The position numbers and the translations under genes are program-made. The notes below the pieces were generated by a model. It had not been told where the DNA came from. It did not search any database and worked only from the letters and a program-made list of their open reading frames with translations. From positions 1-64,000 of the forward strand of contig JAIYAQ010000028.1 in NCBI GenBank assembly GCA_027488975.1: DNA of 64,000 nucleotides. Reading direction: 5' to 3'. The stretch comes from Cyanobium sp. E1_MAG_00006. Its GTDB lineage: Bacteria; Cyanobacteriota; Cyanobacteriia; PCC-6307; Cyanobiaceae. Below are positions 8,092-16,361 of this stretch, piece by piece; the first letter of the stretch is position 1; each line of letters starts with the position of its first letter.

Positions 8092-9465
8092 TCAGCCAAG
8101 CAGCCGGCGTATCAGGGGCAGCCGACCCGCATAAGGCGGATAGCGGAAGGGTGCATCCAGTCGGAAGGACCGCCGCAGCACACTGCGGCGGTGGGAGAAC
8201 GTCTCGAAGCCGGCCTTGCCGTGGTACGTCCCCATGCCGCTGTTGCCCACGCCCCCGAACGGCAGCTCCGGAACGCCTGCCTGCAGCACCACATCATTCA
8301 GGCAGACCCCGCCGGAGCTGGTGCGCTGCAGCAGGGTGCGCTGATGCTGGCGCTGGCTCGTGAACAGATAGAGGGCCAGCGGTTTCGGGCGGCTGTTGAT
8401 CAGCTGGATCGCTTCCTCCAGATCCTCCACCACGAGCACCGGCAGCAGCGGACCGAAGAGCTCCTCCTGCATCAGAGGATCTTCAGGCCCCTCCACCCGG
8501 ATCAGGCTCGGCGCGATCCGGCGTTCGCCCGGTTCGCAGGCGCCGCCGTGCAGCAGCTGGCCCCGCTGCCGGGCCCCCTCCAGAAGGCCGTTTAAACGGT
8601 CGTACTGGGCTCGGTTCACGATGCTGCCCAGATCGGGCGAGCGCAGCGGATCCGCTCCGAAGCAGTCGTCGATGCGGCTGCGCAGCAGGCTCAGCAGCCG
8701 GTCGGCGATCGGACGCTGCACCAGCAGGTAGTCCGGAGCGATGCAGGTCTGGCCTGCATTCAGGGTCTTGCCCCACACCAGCCGGCGGGCGGTCACCGTC
8801 AGGTCGGCATCCGCCAGCACCACCGCCGGGCTCTTGCCGCCCAGTTCGAGGGTCACGGGGGTGAGGTGCTGAGCTGCGGCGGCCATCACCAGCCGGCCCA
8901 CCCGCTCGCCCCCAGTGAAGAAAACGTGATCGAACCGCTCCTGCAGCAGCGCTGCGGCGGTGCTGCCATCCCCCTGCACCACCTGCACCGTGGTGGGCGG
9001 GAAGGCCGCACCAATGATCTGGGCGATCAGCGCGGCGGTGGCTGGGGCGTGCTCGGAGGGCTTGAGCACCGCTGTATTGCCTGCTGCCAGGGCGCTCACC
9101 AATGGCTGTAGGCAGAGATGGAATGGATAGTTCCAGGGGCCGATGATCAACACGCAGCCGAGAGGTTCGGGGATCACCTCGGCCTGTCCGGGCTGCAGGC
9201 TCAGGGGAACTCCCACCCGCTGGGGCGCCATCCAGGCCTTGAGGCGGCGGCGGCAGAGCCTCAGCTCCTGCTGGACAGCCACCAGTTCGTAGTAGGCCTC
9301 CACGTCCGGTTTGCCCAGATCGCTGGCGAGTGCTTTCAGAACAGCGTCGCTGTGCTGCGTGAGAGCACGCTCAAGCCGCTCCAGCTGTTCAAGTCGCCAG
9401 CCCAGAGGTCGGGTATGGCCGTCGCTGACGAACTGGCGCAGCTGGGCGATCGGGGCGGCAAGCAT
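8092..9465 (-). CDS. aldehyde dehydrogenase family protein
   Basis: A 457-residue NAD(P)-dependent aldehyde dehydrogenase of the short class-3-like group that oxidises aliphatic aldehydes. Visible motifs are the cofactor loop region VLIIGPWNYPFHL, FTGG-ERVG, the general base glutamate in LELGGKSPAVV, the catalytic cysteine in LNAGQTCIAPDY and the C-terminal PFGGVGNSGMG. A hydrophobic or amphipathic C terminus (YPPYAGRLPLIRRLLG) resembles those of membrane-associated members. The ATG at 9465 is chosen; a reading extended to 9708 would run into the tRNA-Thr gene and lacks family residues. In cyanobacteria such enzymes oxidise long-chain aldehydes; the substrate here is inferred. Confidence 0.92.
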   Translation of the reverse strand: MLAAPIAQLRQFVSDGHTRPLGWRLEQLERLERALTQHSDAVLKALASDLGKPDVEAYYELVAVQQELRLCRRRLKAWMAPQRVGVPLSLQPGQAEVIPEPLGCVLIIGPWNYPFHLCLQPLVSALAAGNTAVLKPSEHAPATAALIAQIIGAAFPPTTVQVVQGDGSTAAALLQERFDHVFFTGGERVGRLVMAAAAQHLTPVTLELGGKSPAVVLADADLTVTARRLVWGKTLNAGQTCIAPDYLLVQRPIADRLLSLLRSRIDDCFGADPLRSPDLGSIVNRAQYDRLNGLLEGARQRGQLLHGGACEPGERRIAPSLIRVEGPEDPLMQEELFGPLLPVLVVEDLEEAIQLINSRPKPLALYLFTSQRQHQRTLLQRTSSGGVCLNDVVLQAGVPELPFGGVGNSGMGTYHGKAGFETFSHRRSVLRRSFRLDAPFRYPPYAGRLPLIRRLLG

Positions 9466-9666
9466 CGGTGGCTGGGGCGTGGTTCGGTTTCCGGCGATGA
9501 CCGAAGGCCAGCAGCTTGGCAAGCCGTCGCCGTGACCTGCCTGATGGGCGGTTCTCGGCGACGGCACCGATTCAGCCTCAGCGATGGTCAGCGTGAATAC
9601 GGTTGATCCTCGAACCAGATCAATCGTTAACTGAGCTGGGCGCCTGGAGTGGGGACGCGGGGCAGA

Positions 9667-9738
<72 letters not shown>

Positions 9739-9748
9739 ATGTGGAAGG

Positions 9749-9830
9749 TGGGCCGGGTTGGATTTGAACCAACGTAGGCAGAGCCAGCGGATTTACAGTC
9801 CGCCCCCATTAACCACTCGGGCACCGACCC
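9749..9830 (-). tRNA. tRNA-Tyr (GTA anticodon)
   Basis: Read on the minus strand, an 82-base class II tRNA. Acceptor arms GGGTCGG and CCGGCCC, anticodon loop CTGTAAA (anticodon GTA), a long variable arm and T arm GTTGGTTCAAATCCAAC. It lies 10 bases upstream of tRNA-Thr on the same strand, so the pair is probably one transcript. CCA is not encoded. Confidence 0.95.
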
Positions 9831-9957
9831 GAACCACACCCCAAGAACTTACCAGTCGGCCGATCCGCTCCCCTGGTTGATCTGCTGGCTGATCGGTTGG
9901 CCTGGCAGCCTCTGACTACCATCGGGCCAAGTGGTTCCCGGAGTGCCGGCGCCCCCC

Positions 9958-10404
9958 ATGCGCGTGCTGCTGCTCAACGGACCGAACCTCAACCTGCTGG
10001 GCCGGCGCGAGCCCGGGCTCTACGGGGCACAGACCCTTGAGGCGATCGAGGCGGATCTGGTGCGTCAGGCCGCGGCTCTCGGTGTGGCCCTGGAGTGTTT
10101 TCAGAGCAACCACGAAGGGGCCCTGGTGGACAGGATCCACGCCGCCAGCGGCCAGGCCGACGGCATCCTGATCAACGCCGGCGCCTACACCCACACCTCG
10201 ATCGCCCTTCGCGATGCCCTGCTGGGCGTGGCGATTCCCTTCGTGGAGCTGCACTTGAGCAACGTGCACGCGCGTGAGCCTTTTCGCCACCATTCCCACC
10301 TGGCAGATCGGGCTGTGGGCGTGATCTGCGGCTTCGGATCCGCCAGCTACGGGTTGGCACTGCAGGGCCTTGTGCAGCATCTGCGCCCGGTTGCCGGGGC
10401 ATGA
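9958..10404 (+). CDS. aroQ: type II 3-dehydroquinate dehydratase
   Basis: A 148-residue dodecameric type II enzyme that dehydrates 3-dehydroquinate to 3-dehydroshikimate in the shikimate pathway. Family signatures are [20 protein letters not shown] at the N terminus (with the catalytic tyrosine), a central [17 protein letters not shown], and [19 protein letters not shown]. The ATG at 9958 gives the usual length; a start nine codons upstream is less likely. The stop overlaps the ATG of the next gene as ATGA. Confidence 0.96.
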   Translation: MRVLLLNGPNLNLLGRREPGLYGAQTLEAIEADLVRQAAALGVALECFQSNHEGALVDRIHAASGQADGILINAGAYTHTSIALRDALLGVAIPFVELHLSNVHAREPFRHHSHLADRAVGVICGFGSASYGLALQGLVQHLRPVAGA

Positions 10405-11039
10405 CGGCCATTCTCGAGAACCCCACCGCCCGGGTGAAGTGGCTGGCCGCTCCCAGCAGCGCCACCTGGCTGGCGGCGGCGATCGAGCGGTCTGATCTGG
10501 TGCTGATCGATCACGCCCACTGCGAGCGCAAGGCGGCTGGTGTGGCTCTGCAGCTGATGTTCCGGTATCCCTCAGATGAGCTTCTGGGGGCGGCGCTGAG
10601 TGCGCTGGCGCGTGAGGAGCTGGAGCATTTTGAGCAGGTGCTGCGGCTGCTTCAGGCTCGTGCCATCCCCCTGCGGCCCCTGCCTGCCCCCGCCTACGGC
10701 GCCACCCTCACGGCGGTGGTGCGCCGGGGCGAGCCGGAGCGGATGCTGGACGCCTTCCTGGTGGCGGGTCTGATCGAGGCGCGCAGCCATGAGCGCATGG
10801 CTCTGCTGGCGGCCCACAGCCCCGAGCCTGAGCTGCAGGATCTGTATGGCGCGTTATTGGCCAGCGAGGCGCGCCATTTCGGCCTCTACTGGCTGCTGGC
10901 CGAGGAGCGCTACGGGCGCGAGGCCACGGTGGCGCGGCTGGAGCAGCTGGCGGCCGTCGAGGTTCAGGCGCTCACGGGGGAATTGGCCAATCCGGAGGAT
11001 GTGCGCATGCATTCAGTGGGAGTGATTCCCGAAGGCTGA
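10401..11039 (+). CDS. miaE: MiaE-like tRNA-(ms2io6A37)-hydroxylase, di-iron
   Basis: A 212-residue ferritin-like di-iron protein matching the MiaE family, which hydroxylates the isopentenyl side chain at position 37 of certain tRNAs. Metal-ligand helices are visible as [40 protein letters not shown] and [10 protein letters not shown], giving the expected ExxH pattern. The start ATG overlaps the aroQ stop (ATGA), so translation is likely coupled although the pathways are unrelated. Activity on tRNA is inferred from the family. Confidence 0.85.
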   Translation: MTAILENPTARVKWLAAPSSATWLAAAIERSDLVLIDHAHCERKAAGVALQLMFRYPSDELLGAALSALAREELEHFEQVLRLLQARAIPLRPLPAPAYGATLTAVVRRGEPERMLDAFLVAGLIEARSHERMALLAAHSPEPELQDLYGALLASEARHFGLYWLLAEERYGREATVARLEQLAAVEVQALTGELANPEDVRMHSVGVIPEG

Positions 11040-11269
11040 ATGTGATCGACGGGTCTGCAAGAACAGCAGGCGGTCGTGCCGCTGCGGCAGCGGGATGGTG
11101 ACGCTCTCAACCCGCCTGTTCGTTAGGGTCGCTCCGCACGTTCGATTTCCCACGAGCACTTTCCCGTGCGGCAGCTGAGTTGATCCGAGGCGTCTCGCTG
11201 CCCTGCCGGTTGATCGCGCCGGCCCCCTGCCCTGATCTCCTGGCTACGCCGGACAACCTTTCTCCCTAG
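11040..11269. other. intergenic stretch without a supported gene
   Basis: This segment between the MiaE-like gene and the desaturase remnant holds no recognisable gene, tRNA or terminator with a U-tract. In the reading frame of the remnant a stop at 11267-11269 bounds it upstream, so a lost N-terminal part of the desaturase may once have lain here. Confidence 0.4.
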
Positions 11270-12200
11270 CAGATTCCCTACCCCAGCAAGGCCGAGCTGC
11301 TGGCCTGCCTGCCGCCGGAGCTGTTCAGTATCAAAGGGCTTCAGGCTTGGGGCAGTCTGATGCTCTCGCTTGGTCTGTCCCTGCTGGCGTAGGGCCTCGG
11401 CAGCTTGATTCCCCTTCGGCTCTGGGCTGCCCCCCTCTGGCACCTCTATGCCCTGATCACAGGCACCGCGGCAACCGGCTGCTGGGTGATCCCCCACGAG
11501 TGCGGTCACGGCGCGTTCCATCCGAACCGGCGCGTTGAGGCTGCTGTGGGCTTTTTTGCTGCACAGCCTGCTGTTGGTGCCGTACTTCACTTGGCAGCAC
11601 AGCCATGCGTTGCATCACGCCAATCGCAACCACCTCGAGGGTGGCGAAACCCATGTGCTGCCGCGGGCGGAGTCGTGGATGGGTCGCGTCGTGGCGGGCA
11701 CACGCCGGCGCCTTGGGCCCTGGCCCTTCGGGAATCTCGGTGTGCTGCTGATGCTGCTTGCCCTGGGATTGGCCGCGGTTCAGTTCTCTCTGGCGCAGGT
11801 TCTCTGCGTCTATGGCTTGCCCTGGCTTGTCGTCAATGCCTGGCTGGTTGGTTACACCTGGCTCCAGCACACCGAAACCGATATCCCTCACGTCTCATCG
11901 CCGGAGTGGACCTGGGCCAAGGGCGCCCTGGAGACGGTGGATCACCCTTACGGCCCGCTGCTGAACCTGCTGCATCACGGCATCGGTTCCACCCACGTGT
12001 GCCACCACATCAATCCGTGCATTCCCCACTGCAACGCCTGGCAGGCCAAAGCCCTGCTGCGGCAGCGTTTTCCCGATCTGGTGCGGCATGACCCCACCCC
12101 CGTCCACCGCGCCCTGTGGCGGGTCGCCACCCGCTGTTCGGTGGTGCGTCAGCAGGCTCCGGGGAGCGGCTTCTTCTATCTGGAGCCGCTGGCCCCGTAG
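11270..12200 (+). pseudogene. broken FAD2-like (delta-12 type) fatty acid desaturase
   Basis: Three frames together encode a membrane fatty acid desaturase. The first histidine box HECGHGAF lies in the frame open after 11392, the second (HSHALHH) and third (STHVCHH) lie in the frame that ends at 12200. In the first frame a TAG at 11390-11392 follows IKGLQAWGSLMLSLGLSLLA. The switch to the other frame occurs at a run of six T at 11552-11557, which reads as one base too many. No start codon is seen upstream before a stop at 11267-11269. The downstream piece alone (TTG at 11535) would lack the first histidine box. The intact family introduces double bonds into acyl lipids. A sequencing error could explain the T run but not the TAG as well. 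Confidence 0.8.
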
Positions 12201-12209
12201 CTGCCACGA

Positions 12210-12758
12210 TCAATACAGCAGGGGGTAGTGCTCGGCGATCGGGTCGCCGCTGAACTGGGCCACCCAGCCTGCCGGGTTGTCGAAGAACCGGATGGCGCAG
12301 AAGAGGGGCGCACTGCCCATGTCGAACCAGTGCTTTGTGCCCGCGGGCACGCGCAGGAAGTCATCCGCTTCGCAGAGCACCTGCAGCACCTCGTCGCCGA
12401 TGTGGAGGCAGAACAGGCCGCGGCCCTCCACGAAGAAGCGCACTTCGTCTTCGCTGTGGGTGTGCTCCGCCAGGAATTTCTGGCGCAGGGCCTGGCGATC
12501 GGGGTGATCCGGGGTGAGCCGGATGGCATCCACCGTGGGGTAGGTGCCGCTCGCCTGCACGCGTGCAATCTCCGGCGCATAGGCCTCCAGGATCTGCTCC
12601 GGAGCGGCACCGGCCGGTAGCTCCGCCCGCGCCGGCCAGCGCTCGTAACCGATGCCCCGTTCGGCCAGCTCTGCGCCGATCTGGGCGGCATCGGTGCAGG
12701 CCAGTAGCGGTAGGGGCTGGCGGCCGCTGGCGGCTGTGAAGATCTCGAGTCGACTCAC
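12210..12758 (-). CDS. mtnD: acireductone dioxygenase, methionine salvage
   Basis: A 182-residue cupin enzyme that oxidises acireductone to the 2-keto-4-methylthiobutyrate precursor of methionine (iron form) or to methylthiopropionate and CO (nickel form). The metal ligands are visible as H-T-H-S-E-D-E with the following GxxxHWFDMG histidine, in EHTHSEDEVRFFVEGRGLF and PAGTKHWFDMG. The start is the ATG at 12758. It is distant from mtnC and mtnB (about 11 kb) although the three act in succession. Confidence 0.95.
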   Translation of the reverse strand: MSRLEIFTAASGRQPLPLLACTDAAQIGAELAERGIGYERWPARAELPAGAAPEQILEAYAPEIARVQASGTYPTVDAIRLTPDHPDRQALRQKFLAEHTHSEDEVRFFVEGRGLFCLHIGDEVLQVLCEADDFLRVPAGTKHWFDMGSAPLFCAIRFFDNPAGWVAQFSGDPIAEHYPLLY

Positions 12759-12870
12759 CGGCGTTCAGCGCCATGGTGCCTTCAGCCTAGAAAGGGTGCT
12801 CCAGCGCCACCAGTGGGGGGCAGCCGTGCCTGAGGCCGATCGATTGCTGGCGCTGGCGCCGGCCGTGACC

Positions 12871-13614
12871 ATGCCTGCCGTGACCGTGGTGGGCGTCGGT
12901 CCCGGCGATCCCGATCTGCTCACCGTGGCAGCCGTGCGCGCTATCGCGGCGGCGGCGGTGGTGGCCTATCCGGTGGCTCAGCCGGAGGCGGAGGGCATGG
13001 CTGCCCGCATCGCTGCTCCCTGGATTGCCCCTGGTCAGCGACGTCTGCCGCTGCTGTTCCCGATGGTGGAGGAGCCCGAACCGCGCATCGCTGCCTGGCA
13101 TGCCGCCGCCGATGCCCTGGCCGCCGAAGTGGCGGCCGGACGCTCTGTGGTGCTGCTGTGTGAGGGGGATGCCTCGCTGTACGCCAGCTGCTCCTATGCC
13201 CTGCTGGCTTTGCGCCGGCGCCACCCCGGCTGTGCCCTCACGGTGGTGCCCGGCATCACGGCGGTGGCGGCAGCGGCTGCTGCCGCCTCGTCGCTGGGTC
13301 TGCCCTGGCCCCTGGCCCTGCAGCAGGAGAGCCTGCTGATCCGCCCCACGCCCGAGACCCCGGCGGAGCTGGAGGCGTTGCTGGAGCGCTCGGCCGCCGA
13401 GGGCACGGTGCTGGCGCTGCTCAAGCTGGGGCGCCGCTGGGCCTGGCTGCGGCCGCTGCTGGAGCGGCGCGGGCTGCTGGGGCAATGCCTGTTCGCCCGG
13501 CGGGTGGGCTGGCCCGATCAGTTGCTGGCGTCGGCGGATCAGGTGCCGGCCGAGGAACAGCCCTACTTTTCGCTGCTGTTGATCCGCCAGGCCTGGCCGG
13601 CGGTGCTGCCTTGA
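12871..13614 (+). CDS. cobI: precorrin-2 C20-methyltransferase
   Basis: A 247-residue SAM-dependent tetrapyrrole methylase acting in cobalamin synthesis. The N terminus has VTVVGVGPGDPDLLTVAAVRAI, typical of the precorrin methylase fold, followed by a LLCEGDASLYASCSYALLAL segment and a VVPGITAVAAAAA segment. The ATG at 12871 places the GxGPGDP loop at the N terminus; a GTG at 12826 is a possible earlier start. Length fits the family. It lies beside mtnD in the opposite orientation. Which C20 or C11 step is used cannot be fixed by eye, but the C20 assignment is the best match. Confidence 0.85.
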   Translation: MPAVTVVGVGPGDPDLLTVAAVRAIAAAAVVAYPVAQPEAEGMAARIAAPWIAPGQRRLPLLFPMVEEPEPRIAAWHAAADALAAEVAAGRSVVLLCEGDASLYASCSYALLALRRRHPGCALTVVPGITAVAAAAAAASSLGLPWPLALQQESLLIRPTPETPAELEALLERSAAEGTVLALLKLGRRWAWLRPLLERRGLLGQCLFARRVGWPDQLLASADQVPAEEQPYFSLLLIRQAWPAVLP

Positions 13615-13645
13615 GCCAAGGTCGGGGCTGATTGCCTTTCCGTTG

Positions 13646-14395
13646 ATGACCCCCATCGACTGGTTCGCTCTGCTCCATCCGGTGCTGGTGATCCTGTTCG
13701 TGTACCCAGTGGTGGGAGCCACGATCCGGCTGGGGATCCTGGTGCGGGAGCGGCGCCTCGGTATCACCAAGCAGCTGCCCGCCGTGTCGCGGGAGCACAG
13801 CGACCATGGCCTCTGGGTCACCGCCGGGGTGGTGGTGGCGGTGCTGATCGCCCTGGCTTACTCGTTTCTGAGCAAGGCGTTCGACCCAGCTGCGGTCTTC
13901 CCAGGCGGCACGGCGCGGCTGGCCCTGCTGTTGCTGGTGGCCGCCGGCACCCTGGTGGCCCTGCTGGCGCTGCTGCGGGTGAAGCGGGCGTCCCTGCGGG
14001 CCAGCTTCGCCCTGCTCACCTGGGCGGGACTGCTGGGGCTCGGCAGCCAGCCGGAGATCTGGCGGCTGTCCGACAACCCCTTCACCCCAGAGTTCTGGAG
14101 CTCGCACTACTGGAGCGGCGTGCTGCTCACCGGCCTGCTGCTGTTCACCCTGGCGATCCGACCGGAGATCAGTCGCCAGCTGCGCTGGCGACGCCTGCAC
14201 GTGGCGGCCAACATCCTGGTGATGGTGCTGCTGGCGGTGCAGGCGATCACCGGCAGCCGCGATCTGCTGGAGATCCCACTCAGCTGGCAGAAGCCGGCGA
14301 TCTATCGCTGTGATTTCCAGGCCCGCACCTGTCCGGAGCCAGCTGCTGCGGCACCAGGCTCAGACGGTCCGGCTGCAATGCCAGCCCAGGCCTGA
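13646..14395 (+). CDS. DUF4079 family membrane protein
   Basis: A 249-residue protein with about six hydrophobic helices: WFALLHPVLVILFVYPVVGATI, GLWVTAGVVVAVLIALAY, LALLLLVAAGTLVALLALL, FALLTWAGLLGLGS, WSGVLLTGLLLFTLAI and LHVAANILVMVLLAVQAITG. The LHP and HVAANI...QAITG segments are typical of the cyanobacterial DUF4079 family, a cytochrome-b561-like fold with histidines in membrane helices. Function unknown. ATG at 13646 (a TTG lies one codon earlier). Its 3' end overlaps the glycosyltransferase gene on the opposite strand by 116 bases (14280-14395), in a poorly conserved Ala/Pro-rich tail. Confidence 0.8.
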   Translation: MTPIDWFALLHPVLVILFVYPVVGATIRLGILVRERRLGITKQLPAVSREHSDHGLWVTAGVVVAVLIALAYSFLSKAFDPAAVFPGGTARLALLLLVAAGTLVALLALLRVKRASLRASFALLTWAGLLGLGSQPEIWRLSDNPFTPEFWSSHYWSGVLLTGLLLFTLAIRPEISRQLRWRRLHVAANILVMVLLAVQAITGSRDLLEIPLSWQKPAIYRCDFQARTCPEPAAAAPGSDGPAAMPAQA

Positions 14396-16361
14396 GCAGG
14401 TTCGCCAGCAGCGCCAGCAAGGCCCGCCACTCGGGAGGGGCCTGACGCAGGGGCCAGGCATCGGGGCGTCCGTAGAGCCAGCGCTGCAGAGCCTGCAGCG
14501 CTGGCAGCGCCGTGGGTTCTCCGCTGGCCCAGCGCACGCGGGTGGCGCCGGTGGCGGATGCGCTCAGGGGCAGCGGCGGCAGGCAGGAGCCTGTGTGGGC
14601 CTCACTGAGCTGCAGGGTCTCCAGCCGGCTGCCGGCCGGCAGGGCCGCCAGCCCCTTCAAGGCGGCGCCGCTCTCGCTGAGGGCGGTGATCTGAACCGGC
14701 AGGCTGATCGGCTGACCCGCGGGGCCGCTGGCCTGCAGTGTTGCCGGCAGGGCGATGCTCATCCAGGGGGTGGGATCGTTGCGGGGCGGATCCCAGCAGG
14801 CCCGTAGCGCCACCAGCAGCCCCAGCAGGGTCAGGCTGCCCCAGAGCAACCCCAGCCAGATCGTTGGCGTTCCCGCTCCTCTGATCAGCACCCGGACGAT
14901 CAGAAGCAGATTCACTCCGTTCAGCAGCAGCAGCACCAGCAGGGGGGCGGCCAGCACCGGGGCGATGCCGCCCCTGCTCCGCGGGCGGTGCTTGGGGGTG
15001 ATCCGAAACGGCTGTACCCGGCCCCACAGGCTGGCCAGCACCGTCGACGTCAGGGGCACCGTCAGCGCCCAGCTGGGTAGATCGGCCAGCAGGGCATGGC
15101 GGCTGCCGCGGTTGAGCCAGCCCATGCTCAGCAGCAGAGCCAGCCACAGGGGCAGCAGCTGTTCGACGATGCCGGCGGAGGTGAACTGGATCGGCGTCAC
15201 CCCGAGGAGTCCGATGCCGAGGGGCATCATCAGCAGCAGCAGGCGGGGGATCGTGCTGAACCAGTGCAGCGCCCCTTCGCAGTAAGCCAGCCGTTGGCTT
15301 CCGCTCAGCCCCCGCAGCCGCAGGGCGCCCTGGCGCAGCCGCAGGGCCTGCAGGGTGCCGCCGGCCCAGCGCTGCCGCTGGCGCACGAAATCGAGCATCG
15401 TTTCGGCCGCGAGGCCTGCGCTGAGCTTCTCGCCTAAATAGCGCAGCTGCCAGCCGCCCGCCGCCAGGGCCATACCGGTCACCATGTCCTCGGAGATGGC
15501 CTCCTCCACAAAGCCGCCGATCTGCTCGAGCGCCGCCCGGCGCGCCACGAAGCTGGTGCCGGCGCACACCACGGCGTGCCAGGCGCTGTGCACCGGTTCG
15601 ATCCAGCGATAGAAGCTCTCTTCATCCGGCAGCAGCCAGGCCTCCATGCCCAGGTTGCGCATCACCGGATCGGCGTTGAGGAAGTGCTGCGGCGTTTGCA
15701 CCAGAGCCACCTGCGGGTCGAGCAGCTGGCCGATGGTGCGCTCGAGGAAGTGCTGCTGCGGCACAAAATCGGCATCGAACACGGCCACCAGTTCGCCATC
15801 GCCCAGGGCAAGGCCGGTGTTGAGGTTGCCGGCTTTTGCATGGCGGCGCTCCGGCCGGTGGTGATAACGGCAGCCATGGCGGGCGGCCAGGGCGGCCACC
15901 TCCGGGCGACCGGCATCGTCGAGCAGCCAGAGGGTGCGCCGGGGGTAGTGGAGGCTGGCGCAGCCCAGCAGGCAGCGCTCCAGCACCGGCAGCGGCTCGC
16001 CGCAGGTGGGGATCAGTACATCTACCCAGGGGCGCCAGTCGCTGGCCCGCCAGCGGGCCTCGGCGGCATCGGCCTCGGGCCGCCCATCACTGAACCGTAG
16101 CCAGGCGAGCAGCAGCGGCAGCAGCCCGCTCAGCAGCAGCCAGCCCTCCGCCAGCAGCAGCAGCAGGCTCAGGGCGGCAGCCGGGGCTGTGCTCAGGTTC
16201 AGGCTGCTGGCCGCACGCCAGTGCAGGTAGCGCAGGCTCAGCAGTGCCAGCAGCAGCAGCAGGCTGCGCCGCATCCAAATGGGGCAGCTCGCTTCCGGCC
16301 GGCGACTCAGCCACAGGGGCCAGAGCAGCGCCAGCCAGGGGAGCACCAGCTCCGGGTTCAT
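14280..16361 (-). CDS. cellulose-synthase (BcsA)-like family 2 glycosyltransferase, membrane-bound
   Basis: A 693-residue processive glycosyltransferase. N-terminal membrane helices (about residues 1-90) precede the catalytic domain with VDVLIPTCGEPLPVLE, LLDDAGRPEV, the DxD in AVFDADFVPQ, TPQHF, and the acceptor-site motif QRQRWAGGT. More membrane helices follow (about 370-560), then a small beta domain at about 565-620 that resembles the PilZ position in BcsA but lacks the RxxxR motif and has ALSESG in place of DxSxxG. It starts at ATG 16361, overlapping the dus stop as ATGA. Its 3' end overlaps the DUF4079 gene. Polymer made is unknown; no bcsB-like partner is in the window. Confidence 0.85.
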   Translation of the reverse strand: MNPELVLPWLALLWPLWLSRRPEASCPIWMRRSLLLLLALLSLRYLHWRAASSLNLSTAPAAALSLLLLLAEGWLLLSGLLPLLLAWLRFSDGRPEADAAEARWRASDWRPWVDVLIPTCGEPLPVLERCLLGCASLHYPRRTLWLLDDAGRPEVAALAARHGCRYHHRPERRHAKAGNLNTGLALGDGELVAVFDADFVPQQHFLERTIGQLLDPQVALVQTPQHFLNADPVMRNLGMEAWLLPDEESFYRWIEPVHSAWHAVVCAGTSFVARRAALEQIGGFVEEAISEDMVTGMALAAGGWQLRYLGEKLSAGLAAETMLDFVRQRQRWAGGTLQALRLRQGALRLRGLSGSQRLAYCEGALHWFSTIPRLLLLMMPLGIGLLGVTPIQFTSAGIVEQLLPLWLALLLSMGWLNRGSRHALLADLPSWALTVPLTSTVLASLWGRVQPFRITPKHRPRSRGGIAPVLAAPLLVLLLLNGVNLLLIVRVLIRGAGTPTIWLGLLWGSLTLLGLLVALRACWDPPRNDPTPWMSIALPATLQASGPAGQPISLPVQITALSESGAALKGLAALPAGSRLETLQLSEAHTGSCLPPLPLSASATGATRVRWASGEPTALPALQALQRWLYGRPDAWPLRQAPPEWRALLALLANLLRPGLALQPDRLSLVPQQLAPDRCGPGNHSDRSPASAS

